From assembly GCA_020072785.1 (NCBI GenBank), contig JAIQGG010000004.1:186001-250000 (forward strand): DNA of 64,000 nt. The letters run 5' to 3'. Below, piece by piece: positions 38,429 through 47,779 of this stretch (positions within the stretch are counted from its first letter, which is position 1; every line of letters begins with the position of its first letter). A program made the position numbers and the translations under genes. Below the pieces are notes generated by a model. That model worked only from the letters and a program-made list of their open reading frames with translations. It searched no databases and was not told where the DNA came from. This DNA comes from Terriglobia bacterium. Lineage in GTDB: Bacteria; Acidobacteriota; Terriglobia; Acidiferrales; UBA7541.

Positions 38429-38430
38429 CC

Positions 38431-38745
38431 ATGGACGAACGCGCCTTTTATACCGAACGCGAAGAGACGAAGAAGCAGACCCTGCGCTGCCCGCACTGCA
38501 AAAAAGAGTTTGAGTTTCCCGTGCGTTGGAAGGTCTGCACCAAGAAGAAAGAGCTGCCGCGCGGCGCTGGCGAAGAAGACCGCAGGCACTTTGCGAACGC
38601 CACTTCCTACATGGTCCGCCTGGACGATCTGGCCGCGTGCTATAAGTGCCGCAAGCGCTTCGAACTCACCGGCCAGTCCACGGTGCTCATCTCCGACGCC
38701 GTGGGCGACCCTAACGCGGACCCCGAAAACTTCGGCAACCGCTAA
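38431..38745 (+). CDS. 104-aa zinc-ribbon-like protein
   Basis: I do not recognise a named family. The protein has CPHC near residue 20 and CYKC near residue 70, a pair of CxxC knuckles suited to one zinc ion, with conserved-looking charged flanks. It starts 2 nt after the deacetylase stop, so translation is probably coupled. A DNA-, RNA- or protein-binding adaptor is possible. Confidence 0.75.
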   Translation: MDERAFYTEREETKKQTLRCPHCKKEFEFPVRWKVCTKKKELPRGAGEEDRRHFANATSYMVRLDDLAACYKCRKRFELTGQSTVLISDAVGDPNADPENFGNR

Positions 38746-38821
38746 GGAAAAACGCAGACAATGCAGAAGCCGCCGAGAGGGATTTCTGTTTTCGCGCCGG
38801 CCTTCGTGAGCGGCCGCTGGG

Positions 38822-39022
38822 CTAGATTTCCGGGTACATGTCGAAGAAGGCTTCGGCGGATTGCTGGAAGGCCGCTTCGATCTCTTCTTTGCTGCCTTCG
38901 ATGAGGTGCATGGCCACCCGCACCGTCTTCCCGTTTTTCAATACCACCGTGGCTTCCTTCACCTCGCCCAATTCCTCCGAGGGAAACAGCCGCATCCCAT
39001 AGATCAGCGCCAGCTTGGCCAT
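38822..39022 (-). CDS. 66-aa hypothetical protein
   Basis: A small acidic protein (MAKLALIYGMRLFP, VVLKNGKTVRVAMHLIEGSKEEIEAAF) with a predicted beta-strand start and a helical end. AAGGAG lies upstream of the ATG. It looks like a genuine conserved small protein but has no function I can name. Its 5' end overlaps the upstream region of the divergent VirB10-like gene. Confidence 0.65.
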   Translation of the reverse strand: MAKLALIYGMRLFPSEELGEVKEATVVLKNGKTVRVAMHLIEGSKEEIEAAFQQSAEAFFDMYPEI

Positions 39023-39149
39023 GGCTCCGCTCCTTCTTTCCGTCCGCCATCCAGCCTACGTGTTCCCGCTTCCCATCGTCAAATCCGCTGTGCGAAACTC
39101 AGGCATCCGGTTTTCGGGGACGTGCATCGCACGGTGCAGAGCGGAGGCC

Positions 39150-39956
39150 ATGGCTATGTTTTCGACGGTTCTGACTCCCCGTAAGATCTTTGCTTGGACG
39201 GCGGGCTTTCTCTTGCTGGTGCTGCCCGCCGCGGCCCAGGAGCCTCCCGGACCGCAGACCATGCCGCCGCCTGCCGTCGCTCCCGCCCCGCGCCCCGCGC
39301 CAGCTACGCCCAGGGCCACCGGCGAAACGCTGACCGTCCCGGCCGGGACCCGCCTGCCTGTCGTTCTCCAGAACGGTATTTCCACGCAAAGCGCCAAACC
39401 CGGCGACTCCGTCTATTTCCAGACCGCCTTTCCCGTCACCCAGGACAACCGCATCCTCATTCCCGTCGGCTCCTACGTGCGCGGCGAAGTCACCGAGGCC
39501 AAACGCCCCGGCCGCGTGAAGGGACGCGGCGAAATCCGCTTGCGCCTGGACACCCTCATCTTGCCCAACGGCTACACCATCAATCTCAACGCGGCTCCCA
39601 CGGGCGCGGACACCGGCGGCAAGGAAAAAGTGGATTCCGAAGGAAAGATCGAGGGTGGCAGCAACAAGGGCGGTGACGCCGCGACGGTTGCGCGCACGAC
39701 GGCGGCCGGTGCGACGATCGGCGCGATTGCCGACCGCAGCGCGAAAGGCGCCGGTCTTGGCGCCGGCGTGGGCGGCCTCGCGGGACTCGCCGCCGTGCTC
39801 CTGACGCGCGGCCCGGATGTCCATCTGCCGCGCGGCGCCACGCTGGATATCGTTCTCGAGCGCAGCCTCACCCTGGATGCGGATAAGCTGCCCTTCGACA
39901 CTCTCGGGCGGATGTCGCCCATGCCCGCCCCCCTGCGTCGTCCGCCGCAGCAGTAG
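39150..39956 (+). CDS. exported TrbI/VirB10-like domain protein
   Basis: A 268-residue exported protein. A signal sequence (about 8-28) and a Pro/Ala-rich linker lead to a beta-rich domain (LPVVLQNGISTQSAKPGDSVYF, RILIPVGSYVRGEVTEAKRPG) that resembles the C-terminal beta-barrel of TrbI/VirB10. A Gly-rich hydrophobic stretch (ATIGAIADRSAKGAGLGAGVG) follows. No other type IV secretion gene is present, so a general envelope role is more likely. I chose the ATG at 39150, preceded by GGAGG. Confidence 0.6.
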   Translation: MAMFSTVLTPRKIFAWTAGFLLLVLPAAAQEPPGPQTMPPPAVAPAPRPAPATPRATGETLTVPAGTRLPVVLQNGISTQSAKPGDSVYFQTAFPVTQDNRILIPVGSYVRGEVTEAKRPGRVKGRGEIRLRLDTLILPNGYTINLNAAPTGADTGGKEKVDSEGKIEGGSNKGGDAATVARTTAAGATIGAIADRSAKGAGLGAGVGGLAGLAAVLLTRGPDVHLPRGATLDIVLERSLTLDADKLPFDTLGRMSPMPAPLRRPPQQ

Positions 39957-39985
39957 TCGGCAGGCTGGCTGTTCGATGGGGCGCT

Positions 39986-41116
39986 TCAGCTCGCCGGATT
40001 TGGCGCGCCGTGGAAACGCAGCGGGCTCAGCCGCTCCACGTCCAGCGAGACGCGCTGGTCCACGATCCACTCGCGCACCAGTTGCGCGGTGACGGGCGCG
40101 AGCAGAATCCCGCTGCGGAAGTGCCCCGTGGCCAGCAGCAATCCCTTTACGTCGGTGGGGCCCAGGATGGGCAGATGATCCGGGGAATCCGGCCGCAGCC
40201 CGCACCACGTCTCCACGATCTCCGCATCGCGCGCCGCCGGCGCGAGCTCCAGGGCCGCTTCCAGCAGGGACAGGATTCCGGCGGGCGTGAGCTTCTTCTC
40301 GAAGCCGGCGTACTCCACGGTCGCGCCGGCGACCACCCGCCCGTCGTCGCGCGGCACGAAATAGATGCGCTCGGACCACAGCACGCGCTCGATGTGCAGC
40401 GCCGGGGAGCGCAGCGCCAGCATCTGCCCGCGCGCCGGCCGCACCGGCGCGTAGCTACCGGCGCCGCCGATCCCCGCGGAATAGCAGCCCGCGGCGATGA
40501 CCGTGTTTCCCGCCGCGGTCTTTCCGGCGGAGGTGATCACCCCGGTGCAGCGGCCGTTTTCCGCCCACACCGCTTCGACGCCCGTTCCCGGAAAAATCTC
40601 GACGCCGCTGCGCCGCGCCGCTTCCAGCACCGCGCGCGTCAGCAGCCGGTTGTCCACGCAGGCTTCGTCCGGGCGCAGCGCGGCGGCCTGCACCTCTTCG
40701 CTCAGCGCCGGCTCCATTTCCCGCGCCTCTTCCGCATGCAGCGGCTCGCAAGCCAGGCCCAGCCCGCGGTGCAGCGCCACCAGCGTGCTTAACTCCTCCC
40801 GCGCCTCGTGGGCAAACAGCGCCTGCAGCGTGCCCTTCGCGCGGTACCCGGTGCGCTGCCCGCTGCGCTCTTCGATCTGCGCGATGAAGCCCGGATACAG
40901 CGCGGCGCTGGCCTTGCCCAGCGGCACCAGCGGAATCATTCCCGGATGCTCGGGAGCCGGGGAAATAATTCCGGCGCTGGCCCACGACGCCTCCTGCCCC
41001 GGCTCCTGACGGTCGAAAATAGCCACCCGCAAGCCGGCGCGCGCCAGTTCCCAGGCGATGGCTCCGCCGATCAGACCGCCGCCGGCAATCACTGCGTCGT
41101 ACGTTTTCACGCCCAC
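39986..41116 (-). CDS. thiO: glycine oxidase ThiO
   Basis: A 376-residue FAD enzyme that oxidises glycine to iminoglycine for thiazole (thiamine) synthesis. The Rossmann motif is DAVIAGGGLIGGAIAWEL, followed by QEASWASAGIISP. The C-terminal block CGLRPDSPDHLPILG and LLATGHFRSGILLAP is typical of ThiO. No other thiamine gene or TPP riboswitch is seen nearby, so another amine-oxidising flavoenzyme remains possible. It is the last gene of a minus-strand run. Confidence 0.87.
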   Translation of the reverse strand: MGVKTYDAVIAGGGLIGGAIAWELARAGLRVAIFDRQEPGQEASWASAGIISPAPEHPGMIPLVPLGKASAALYPGFIAQIEERSGQRTGYRAKGTLQALFAHEAREELSTLVALHRGLGLACEPLHAEEAREMEPALSEEVQAAALRPDEACVDNRLLTRAVLEAARRSGVEIFPGTGVEAVWAENGRCTGVITSAGKTAAGNTVIAAGCYSAGIGGAGSYAPVRPARGQMLALRSPALHIERVLWSERIYFVPRDDGRVVAGATVEYAGFEKKLTPAGILSLLEAALELAPAARDAEIVETWCGLRPDSPDHLPILGPTDVKGLLLATGHFRSGILLAPVTAQLVREWIVDQRVSLDVERLSPLRFHGAPNPAS

Positions 41117-41184
41117 ATCTTAGCGCATTCTTTGCAGGCAGGGACTGGCGGCGCGGCCTCGCGGCCGGCCTTCGCGGAGGGTGC

Positions 41185-41787
41185 TTACAAGGAGCGGATG
41201 AGCTCTTCGGAAAGGAGCTGCGCCTTTATGGCCAGATTGCGCGCGCGCACCCAGTCCGCTTCGTGTCCGGCTTCACGGGCCTGGTCGATGAACCCGCGCA
41301 CTTTTTCCGCCAGGTCCGCCTGCATGCTGGTGAAAGCACGCCCGCGCGCGCGGGCCAGGTTGTGCTCGGCGATGCTCAGGCTCTTGCGAGTCTGCGCCTG
41401 CGCGGCGGACGCCTCCGCCACGCTGAGTTGCGGCGCGATCACCGGCGCTTCCACCGGCCCCGCGGAATCCGTCTCCGCGGCAGGCGCCGCGGGCATCCGC
41501 GGGCGCGGCGGGGCGTCGTGCAGCGTGCTGAACAGCGCGGCTGGCGGCGGAATCAACGGCTGCAGATCCGGCACGCTCTCCGCGCCCGCGGCGGTGGAGG
41601 TCTTCTCCGGCAGGCGCGGGCGGACCCGCACGGCGGCTTCCCAGGGAATCGCCGGCGTGCGGCGGTGCGAATGGATGCCCATGCAGCCGCTGGGCAACAG
41701 GAGAATCACGCCCGCCGCGCCCAACAGCGCGCGGCGGCGAAGCTGCTCTTTGCGGCCGGCCTTCGCCGGTGGGAAAGTGCGCATCAT
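41185..41787 (-). CDS. putative lipoprotein, unknown function
   Basis: A 200-residue protein with a lipobox at LLLPSGC after a basic, hydrophobic N terminus, then a Pro/Ala-rich linker and a helical C-terminal domain (LSVAEASAAQAQTRKSLSIAEHNLARARG, split here by position about 125-155). I do not recognise the domain. The start lies at the stop codon of the upstream kinase gene, so it is coupled to that two-component operon and may be an accessory sensor. Starts at 41793 (TTG) and 41784 are alternatives. Confidence 0.7.
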   Translation of the reverse strand: MMRTFPPAKAGRKEQLRRRALLGAAGVILLLPSGCMGIHSHRRTPAIPWEAAVRVRPRLPEKTSTAAGAESVPDLQPLIPPPAALFSTLHDAPPRPRMPAAPAAETDSAGPVEAPVIAPQLSVAEASAAQAQTRKSLSIAEHNLARARGRAFTSMQADLAEKVRGFIDQAREAGHEADWVRARNLAIKAQLLSEELIRSL

Positions 41788-41789
41788 GT

Positions 41790-43646
41790 TCAAGAGGCCA
41801 GCGGCAGATCGATGTGGAACGTCGTGCCCCGGCCGACCTCGGAAGTAAAGTCTATCGAACCGTTGAGAAGCTGCACAATGCGGAAGGTGCTCGCCAGTCC
41901 GATTCCGCTGCCTCCCGGCCGCGTCGTGAAGAACAGCTGAAAGATCTTCTGCCGGTCCTCCGGCCGGATGCCTCCGCCGGTATCGCTCACGGAGATCTCG
42001 GCCATGTCGCCGCGGCGGCTCAGCACCAGCCGCAGTTGCCCGCCTGCCGGCATTGCCTCCACACCGTTCAGCACCAGGTTCAGCACCGCCTGTTTCAGCA
42101 GCGCGCGGTCCACATATACTTCCGGCACGTCAATGGGCAGTAGCTGCGCCAGCCCCACATTGGCCTTCTGCAGCTGCGGCTTGGCCACCTCGAGTACTTC
42201 CTGCAGCAGTTTGGCGAGCTGCGTCAGCTCCAGGTGCACTTCGGTGGGCCGCGTGAAATCGAGAAAGCGCTTCACCACCGTGTCCAGGCGGTCGATCTCC
42301 TTGTCCAGGACCTGCACCGCCTGCTGCGCGGCCTCCGGCTCGTGGGGCAGCGCTTCCTTCAGGTTTTCCAGCCACAGGCGCATGGAATTCAGCGGGTTCT
42401 TTACCTCGTGGGCCACGCCCGCGGTGATGCGCCCGAGCGCGGCCAGGCGCTCGCTCACCTGCAACTGCGTATTGATGTTTTCCAGCGAATCGAGGTCCCG
42501 CAGCGTCACCAGCGCGCCCATGCGCTCGCCATTCTCCTCGATCGCCTGCACGCTCACTCCCACCCGCTTCGGCCCCTCGCGCGTCTCCAGTTGCGTTTCC
42601 GCGGTCACCGCGCTCAGTTCATCGCCCTCCAGGCGCAGCGCTTTGCGCAGCGGGTGTTCCGGCGGAAAAATCTCCTCGGCGCGGCGCCCCAGCAGATCGC
42701 TGGCCGGTGCCGCCAGGAATTTCTCCGCGGCCGGGCTGATCATTACGGCGCGCGCGTCGCGCGTGAACAGCAGCAGCCCGTCCTCCAGGCCGGCCATCAC
42801 TTGGTTGAGGTTTTCCCGCAGGGTGCTGAAAATTTCGTGCACCCCGCGCAGTTGCTGGCCTACCTGCGTGATCTTCCGGCTGACCTGCCCCAGTTCGTCG
42901 CTGCCTCCCGGCAGCCCCCGCGGATTCGCGCCCGGCGCATCGAACTGCCCCGCCGAGATGCGGTCCAGTTGCGCGGAGATCTGCGCCAGCGGCCGCAGCG
43001 ACGCGCCGCTGACCAGCGCCGCCAGCATCGTCGAAAGCAGCAGCGCCGCCAGCACGATCCCCGCGGCCGGCCGCAGATCCTTGGTCATCTCGTTGTGCAG
43101 CAAGGCCGTGGTGATGCGCACCCGCACATCGCCGAACGGCTGGCCGCCCTTGGTAAACGCGTAATCCACTTCATATTGCCGTTGCGGGCCGTAGATGGCG
43201 CGCAGTTTCGAGAAAAAATTCTGGTTCAGGAGTTGCGTGAAGGGAGCCCGGCGCGCAACCATTATGCCCGGCAGGTTGGCGTCGCTGGAGACAAAGACCA
43301 CGCCGCGGGTGTCGGCAATAGTGACTTCGTCCACGTCCGAGGAAGAGGCCAGCGCCGCCCCGATCTGCGTGCGCAGCCCCGAGTGCGCTTCGAAAGCGTG
43401 GCGCACGTAGTCGTGGATATCCTCCGCGCTCCCGGTGGCCGGCCGCAGCCCTTGCGCGGCGGCGTCCGCAAGTGCATGTTGCGCCTGCAGAAAAGTCTGC
43501 AGGGCCACCGCCCGCGCCCGTTCGTTCGCCTGGCGCAGCACCTGCTCCGTGAGCAGCGCGATGAACAGCGTGCACAGCACCGCTACCACGAGCAGCACCA
43601 TGCTCGTCATCATCAGCGTCAGTTTGGTTCGCAGCCGTAGCTGCAT
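41790..43646 (-). CDS. sensor histidine kinase with HAMP and PAS domains
   Basis: A 618-residue membrane kinase. TM1 is at about 10-33, a periplasmic sensor domain at about 34-185, TM2 at about 190-212, then HAMP, a PAS domain (about 275-385; ENLNQVMAGLEDGLLLFTRDARAVM), the H-box VAHEVKNPLNSMRLWLENL and an HATPase (NLVLNGVEAMP, DTGGGI, GGSGIGLAS). The gene follows its NtrC-type partner by 25 nt in the same operon. The signal is unknown; the downstream lipoprotein may contribute. Confidence 0.93.
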   Translation of the reverse strand: MQLRLRTKLTLMMTSMVLLVVAVLCTLFIALLTEQVLRQANERARAVALQTFLQAQHALADAAAQGLRPATGSAEDIHDYVRHAFEAHSGLRTQIGAALASSSDVDEVTIADTRGVVFVSSDANLPGIMVARRAPFTQLLNQNFFSKLRAIYGPQRQYEVDYAFTKGGQPFGDVRVRITTALLHNEMTKDLRPAAGIVLAALLLSTMLAALVSGASLRPLAQISAQLDRISAGQFDAPGANPRGLPGGSDELGQVSRKITQVGQQLRGVHEIFSTLRENLNQVMAGLEDGLLLFTRDARAVMISPAAEKFLAAPASDLLGRRAEEIFPPEHPLRKALRLEGDELSAVTAETQLETREGPKRVGVSVQAIEENGERMGALVTLRDLDSLENINTQLQVSERLAALGRITAGVAHEVKNPLNSMRLWLENLKEALPHEPEAAQQAVQVLDKEIDRLDTVVKRFLDFTRPTEVHLELTQLAKLLQEVLEVAKPQLQKANVGLAQLLPIDVPEVYVDRALLKQAVLNLVLNGVEAMPAGGQLRLVLSRRGDMAEISVSDTGGGIRPEDRQKIFQLFFTTRPGGSGIGLASTFRIVQLLNGSIDFTSEVGRGTTFHIDLPLAS

Positions 43647-43671
43647 GCCTTTCGCCCGCCCCCGCTACCGC

Positions 43672-45102
43672 TTATTCCGTTTCCCCGCGCTCGCTCCCGT
43701 ATTCCTTGAGCTTATTGTGCAGCGTCTTCAGGCTGATGCCCAGCAACTCCGCGGCGCGCGTCTTGTTGTTCCCCGTGGCCTGCAGCGTCTGCAGGATCAG
43801 TTCGCGCTCCACCGCGTCCACCGTCGTGCCCACCGGGAAGCGCATGCTGGCAAGATCCCCCGAACTTTTCACCGCCGCCTTGCCGAATTCCCCGGGAAGA
43901 TGCGCGCGCCCGATCAGCTCGCGGTCGCACATGATCGCCGCGCGCTCCAGCACGTTGCGCAGCTCGCGGACGTTTCCCGGCCAGGTGTGGCTCAGAAAAA
44001 TATCCAGCACCTCGGCCCCGATTCCCCGCACGTGCTTGCCGTGCTTGGCGTTGATGTCCCGCAGCATATGTTCCGCGAGCAGCGCGATGTCTTCCTTGTG
44101 CTCACGCAGCGGAGGAAGGTGAATGTGAAAAACGTTCAGCCGGAAATAGAGGTCCTGGCGCAGGCTGCCGCTGGCCACGGCCTGTTCCGGATCCTTGTTG
44201 GTGGCCGCCAGCACCCGCACGTCCACCGGCGTCTCCGTCTTGCTCCCCAGCCGCCGCACCTTGCGCTCCTCCAGCACCCGCAGCAGCTTGGCCTGCGTCG
44301 GCGCGGGCATCTCCCCGATTTCGTCGAGCAGCAGCGTCCCGCCGTCGGCCAGCTCGAAGCAGCCGATGCGCCGCTCGGCCGCTCCGGTGAAGGCGCCGCG
44401 CTCGTGCCCGAAGATTTCGCTTTCCATCAGCGATTCCGGGATCGCCGAACAGTTGATGGCCACAAACGGCCGCTCCATGCGCGGCGACAGCTTGTGGATC
44501 GTGCGCGCCACGATCTCTTTCCCCGTGCCCGTTTCGCCCGTGATCAGCACCGAGGCCGAACTCGGCGCGGCCATTTCCACGATGCGCATGACCTCCTGCA
44601 TCGCCTTCGACGCGCCCACCAGCTCGCCCAGCCGCCCGGCCTCGCGCAGCTGCCGCTGCAGGGAGACCAGCTGCCGCGCGTCCCGCGCCTTGCCCAGCGC
44701 GCGGTCCAGCAGCGCCCGCAGCACCGGGCCTTTCAGCGGCTTTTCGATGTACCAGAAGGCCCCGGCCTCGATGGCCGCCACGGCCCGCTCTTCGCTGCCT
44801 TTGCCGGTGATGATGATGGCGGGAACGTCGCGCAGCTCCGGAGCGAGCTGCCGCAGCAGGTCCAGGCCGTTCATGCCCGGCAGCTCCACGTCGGCGATCA
44901 GCGCGTCCGGCTGAAACGCCGAAAACTTTGCCAGCGCGTCTTCCGCGTTGCTCACTCCCAGCACGTCGCAGCCCCAGCGTTGCAGCAGGGCCTCGTAGCC
45001 CTTGCGCGCGTTCTCCTCGTCCTCGACGATCAACACGCGCTCCCGGTGCTCCGGGCCCTCGACGGCGCGTGCCGCGCTCTTGTTCTCTTCACCCATGCGC
45101 AT
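43672..45102 (-). CDS. NtrC-family sigma-54 response regulator
   Basis: A 476-residue activator with receiver (VEDEENARK; phospho-acceptor in IADVELPG; K in IEKP), AAA+ domain (GETGTGKE, GAFTGA, GTLLLDEIGEM) and C-terminal Fis HTH (AAELLGISLKTLHNKLKEYG). It is encoded directly upstream of the PAS-containing kinase, 25 nt apart, and is its likely partner. The start at 45102 or the ATG two codons later (45096) are both possible. Targets are unknown. Confidence 0.93.
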   Translation of the reverse strand: MRMGEENKSAARAVEGPEHRERVLIVEDEENARKGYEALLQRWGCDVLGVSNAEDALAKFSAFQPDALIADVELPGMNGLDLLRQLAPELRDVPAIIITGKGSEERAVAAIEAGAFWYIEKPLKGPVLRALLDRALGKARDARQLVSLQRQLREAGRLGELVGASKAMQEVMRIVEMAAPSSASVLITGETGTGKEIVARTIHKLSPRMERPFVAINCSAIPESLMESEIFGHERGAFTGAAERRIGCFELADGGTLLLDEIGEMPAPTQAKLLRVLEERKVRRLGSKTETPVDVRVLAATNKDPEQAVASGSLRQDLYFRLNVFHIHLPPLREHKEDIALLAEHMLRDINAKHGKHVRGIGAEVLDIFLSHTWPGNVRELRNVLERAAIMCDRELIGRAHLPGEFGKAAVKSSGDLASMRFPVGTTVDAVERELILQTLQATGNNKTRAAELLGISLKTLHNKLKEYGSERGETE

Positions 45103-45229
45103 TCCTCACCGCTTTCGCCTCTTGTCTGTGACTCTAGCAAGCGCGCCAGGGAAAGCCAAGCCGCGGCGCCTGCGGCAGAAGTATGGGGATTGGATGCAGC
45201 TCCGTGTCGGTGGGGTTTTGTAGCGGCAG

Positions 45230-45261
45230 CCGGAATTTGTCCGGCGGGTCGGGAACCCGCC
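45230..45261. repeat. tandem hairpins after the UDG gene
   Basis: CCGGA/TCCGG (45230-45244) and GGCGGGT/ACCCGCC (45243-45261) form two adjacent stem-loops directly after the stop codon of the uracil-DNA glycosylase gene. They have no T-run, so they look more like a REP-type element than a terminator. Confidence 0.4.
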
Positions 45262-45262
45262 A

Positions 45263-45952
45263 TTACCGCAGATAGTGCCGGATCCTCCGCAGCACCTGCC
45301 CATACATCGCAGGCGTCAGTCGCCCGGTCTGCGTGTTCTGCTGGCTGGGATGATACGCCCCGAAAAGCCGCGGCAAATCGCCGGGCAATTCCGCTTCCGC
45401 GCCGTGGGAAAAGGGAAATGCGGCCCGCGAAGTGATTTTTCCGAGCTGCTTGAGGATGTCGAGATAGTTGTTCCACGCAATTCCGCCCAGAGCCAGGACC
45501 GCGCGCGGGCGCAGCAGTTCCAGTTCGCGCTCCAGATAGCCGCGGCACTGCGCGATCTCCTCCGGCAGCGGCTTGTTCCCCGGCGGCGCGCAGCGGATCG
45601 TTGCTGTGATGTAGGCATTCTCCAGCCGCAGCCCGTCGTCGCGGTGCAGGGAAGTGGGCTGGTTCGCGAACCCCGCCTTGTGCAGCGCCTGGTAGAGAAA
45701 ATCCCCCGAGCGGTCTCCGGTAAACATCCGGCCCGTGCGGTTCGCCCCGTGCGCTCCCGGAGCCAGCCCCAGAATCAGCAACTCCGCCTTGGCATCCCCG
45801 AACCCCGGCACGGGCTTGCCCCAATACTCCCACTCGCGGTACGCCCGCCGCTTCTCCCGCGCCACCTTCTCCCGGTACCCTACCAGCCGGGCGCACTTCC
45901 GGCACGCCACGATCTCTTCCGCCAGCACGCGCAGTGTTTCTGTTTTTGTCAC
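45263..45952 (-). CDS. family 5 (UDGb-type) uracil-DNA glycosylase
   Basis: A 229-residue base-excision repair enzyme that removes uracil from DNA. A Cys motif (CRKCARLVGY, with a later Cys) fits the iron-sulfur cluster of families 4 and 5. The motif A segment ILGLAPGAHGANRTGRMFTGD has Ala where family 4 has Glu, which marks family 5. Motif B is HPSQQNTQTGRLT. Length is normal. It stands alone, in the same direction as the two-component genes downstream. Confidence 0.9.
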   Translation of the reverse strand: MTKTETLRVLAEEIVACRKCARLVGYREKVAREKRRAYREWEYWGKPVPGFGDAKAELLILGLAPGAHGANRTGRMFTGDRSGDFLYQALHKAGFANQPTSLHRDDGLRLENAYITATIRCAPPGNKPLPEEIAQCRGYLERELELLRPRAVLALGGIAWNNYLDILKQLGKITSRAAFPFSHGAEAELPGDLPRLFGAYHPSQQNTQTGRLTPAMYGQVLRRIRHYLR

Positions 45953-46094
45953 GCCAAGCTCGCCTTAGCTAACTCTGTCATCCTGCGGCCCCGATCTCTT
46001 TCATCGAGGCCGCAGAATCTCCGCCGATCCGAACTCGCCTCGAATTGAGCGGCCATGGCCTCTCCCCATTGCCAGCGCTTTCTTGCCTGTGGCG

Positions 46095-46874
46095 CTACCG
46101 GAAATACTCCAGGATCTCTTCGTGCACCAGCCCGTTCGAGCTGAAGAACGTCCCCTGATAAATCGTGCGCTCCCCCAGCAGGTTCGTCGACCGTCCGCCG
46201 GCCTCTTCCACGATCAAAATCGACGGCGCCAGGTCCCACGGTCTGGACTTCAGATCCATGGCCGCTTCCACCGCGCCTTCCGCCACCAGCATATGCTGCC
46301 AGAATCCGCCCACGCTCCGGCTGCGCCGCGCCGCGTCCTGCACCCGCCGCATATTGCCCCGCCGCCCGAAATCGTTCCCGGGCCCGGTCCCCGCGGTGAA
46401 GACCATGGCCTCGCTGAGTTTCTCCACCTTCGAAACGCGTAGCGGCCGCCCGTCCCGCCACGCTCCCTGCCCGCGATACGCGCACCAGCGCACTCCCAGC
46501 GCCGGCGCGCACACCATGCTCGCCACAATCTCGCCGTCCTGCTCGATCGCCAGCAGCGTCCCGAACGTCGGTATGCCGCGGGAGAATTCCTCGGTGCCGT
46601 CGATCGGATCGATGATCAGCCGCGGCCGCCCGGTCTCCCCCAGCGCTTTGGCCTCCCCGCCCAGCTCTTCTCCCAGTACGTCCAGCGCGGCCCCGCTCGT
46701 CGCCACTTCCGCCCGGGCCATCTCCTCGATGGCGCGGTCCGCCTGCGTCACTGCCGACCCGTCCCCTTTGCGCTCGATGCGCATGGCATCGCTGCGGAAG
46801 TACAGCATGGCGATGCGCTCGGCGTCTCCGGCAATCCTCTCCAGCAGCGCGCCGTACTCTTCCCGGTAGCCCAT
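46095..46874 (-). CDS. inositol monophosphatase-family phosphatase
   Basis: A 259-residue Mg-dependent, Li-sensitive-type phosphatase. Metal-binding motifs are LGEELGGE, IDPIDGTEEFSRGIPTFG and WDLAPSILIVEEAGG. The DGT-x-F-x-RG form and size fit the histidinol-phosphatase (HisN-type) branch as well as inositol and fructose bisphosphatases. It is divergent from the trp operon, so a role in amino acid synthesis is plausible but not shown. Confidence 0.87.
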   Translation of the reverse strand: MGYREEYGALLERIAGDAERIAMLYFRSDAMRIERKGDGSAVTQADRAIEEMARAEVATSGAALDVLGEELGGEAKALGETGRPRLIIDPIDGTEEFSRGIPTFGTLLAIEQDGEIVASMVCAPALGVRWCAYRGQGAWRDGRPLRVSKVEKLSEAMVFTAGTGPGNDFGRRGNMRRVQDAARRSRSVGGFWQHMLVAEGAVEAAMDLKSRPWDLAPSILIVEEAGGRSTNLLGERTIYQGTFFSSNGLVHEEILEYFR

Positions 46875-46926
46875 CGCCTCTCCTTTGCGGGGACCTCGCG
46901 CCGGCCACCCTCCCTGCGTTCTCTAT

Positions 46927-46955
46927 TTGACAGGTTCCTGCGCGCCTCCTAGCAT
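46927..46955 (+). promoter_or_regulatory. sigma-70 promoter of the aromatic operon
   Basis: A perfect TTGACA (46927-46932) is followed after 17 nt by TAGCAT (46950-46955). The predicted start is about 10 nt before the trpC ATG, so the leader is very short and has no room for a trp attenuator. Confidence 0.7.
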
Positions 46956-46972
46956 AACTGTTCACGCTCCCA

Positions 46973-47779
46973 ATGACTCCTGCGAACACAGGCACGGTGC
47001 TGGACCGCATCCTCGACGCACGGCGCGCAGCCGTCGCGCACCGCAAGAAGGTGCTGCCCGAGACCGCGCTGAAGTACGGCGTCAAGCACGGCCTCGCCGT
47101 CCGCGACTTCCCGGCGGCGCTCGCCCGCCCCGGCCTGAACGTCATCGCCGAGCTCAAGCCCGCCTCGCCCTCGCGCGGTGTGATCCGTGAAAATTTCGAC
47201 GCCGTGGCCCTCGCCCGCGTCCTGGAAGCCGCCGGCGCCGCCGCCCTCTCCGTCCTCACCGAAGAAGAGTTCTTTCACGGCTCGCTCCAGAATCTCCGCG
47301 AGGCCCGCAAGAACACCGCGCTCCCCGTGCTGCGCAAGGACTTCATCTTCGACCCCTGGCAGGTGTGGGAGAGCCGCGCCAACGATGCCGACAGCTTCCT
47401 GCTGATCGTAGCCGCGCTCGGCGACGCCCAACTGCGCGAATTGCTGGCCCTCGGCCGCGAGTTGGCCATGGAGCCGCTCGTCGAGGTGCACACCTTTGAA
47501 GAATTGCAGCGCGCCCTCGCTGCCGGCGCGCGCATCCTCGGCGTGAACAACCGCAACCTTAAAACCCTGCAAGTGCGCCCGGAAACCTCGTTCGAGCTGG
47601 TCGCGCAGATTCCCGACGAGTGCATCGCCGTCAGCGAATCCGGTCTGCGCTCCCACGGCGACCTCTGCCGCCTCCGCGCCGCCGGCTTTGACGCCTTTCT
47701 TATCGGCGAATCCCTCATGCAGGCCGCCGATCCCGGCGCCGCTCTGGCCGCCTTACTCGGCCCGGCAGGCGCTCCGTGA
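46973..47779 (+). CDS. trpC: indole-3-glycerol phosphate synthase
   Basis: A 268-residue TIM-barrel enzyme that closes the indole ring in tryptophan synthesis. Typical motifs are VIAELKPASPSRGVI (catalytic Lys), ALSVLTEEEFFHGSL, PVLRKDFIFDPWQV, GVNNRNLKTL and SESGL. It is the first gene of the run trpC-F-B-A-chorismate mutase-DAHP synthase-tyrA. trpE, trpG and trpD are not in the window, so they are elsewhere. Confidence 0.96.
   Translation: MTPANTGTVLDRILDARRAAVAHRKKVLPETALKYGVKHGLAVRDFPAALARPGLNVIAELKPASPSRGVIRENFDAVALARVLEAAGAAALSVLTEEEFFHGSLQNLREARKNTALPVLRKDFIFDPWQVWESRANDADSFLLIVAALGDAQLRELLALGRELAMEPLVEVHTFEELQRALAAGARILGVNNRNLKTLQVRPETSFELVAQIPDECIAVSESGLRSHGDLCRLRAAGFDAFLIGESLMQAADPGAALAALLGPAGAP

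Noticed and set aside
39150-39956. VirB10-like protein as a sign of a conjugative element
   Set aside because: No other type IV secretion, relaxase or coupling gene is present.
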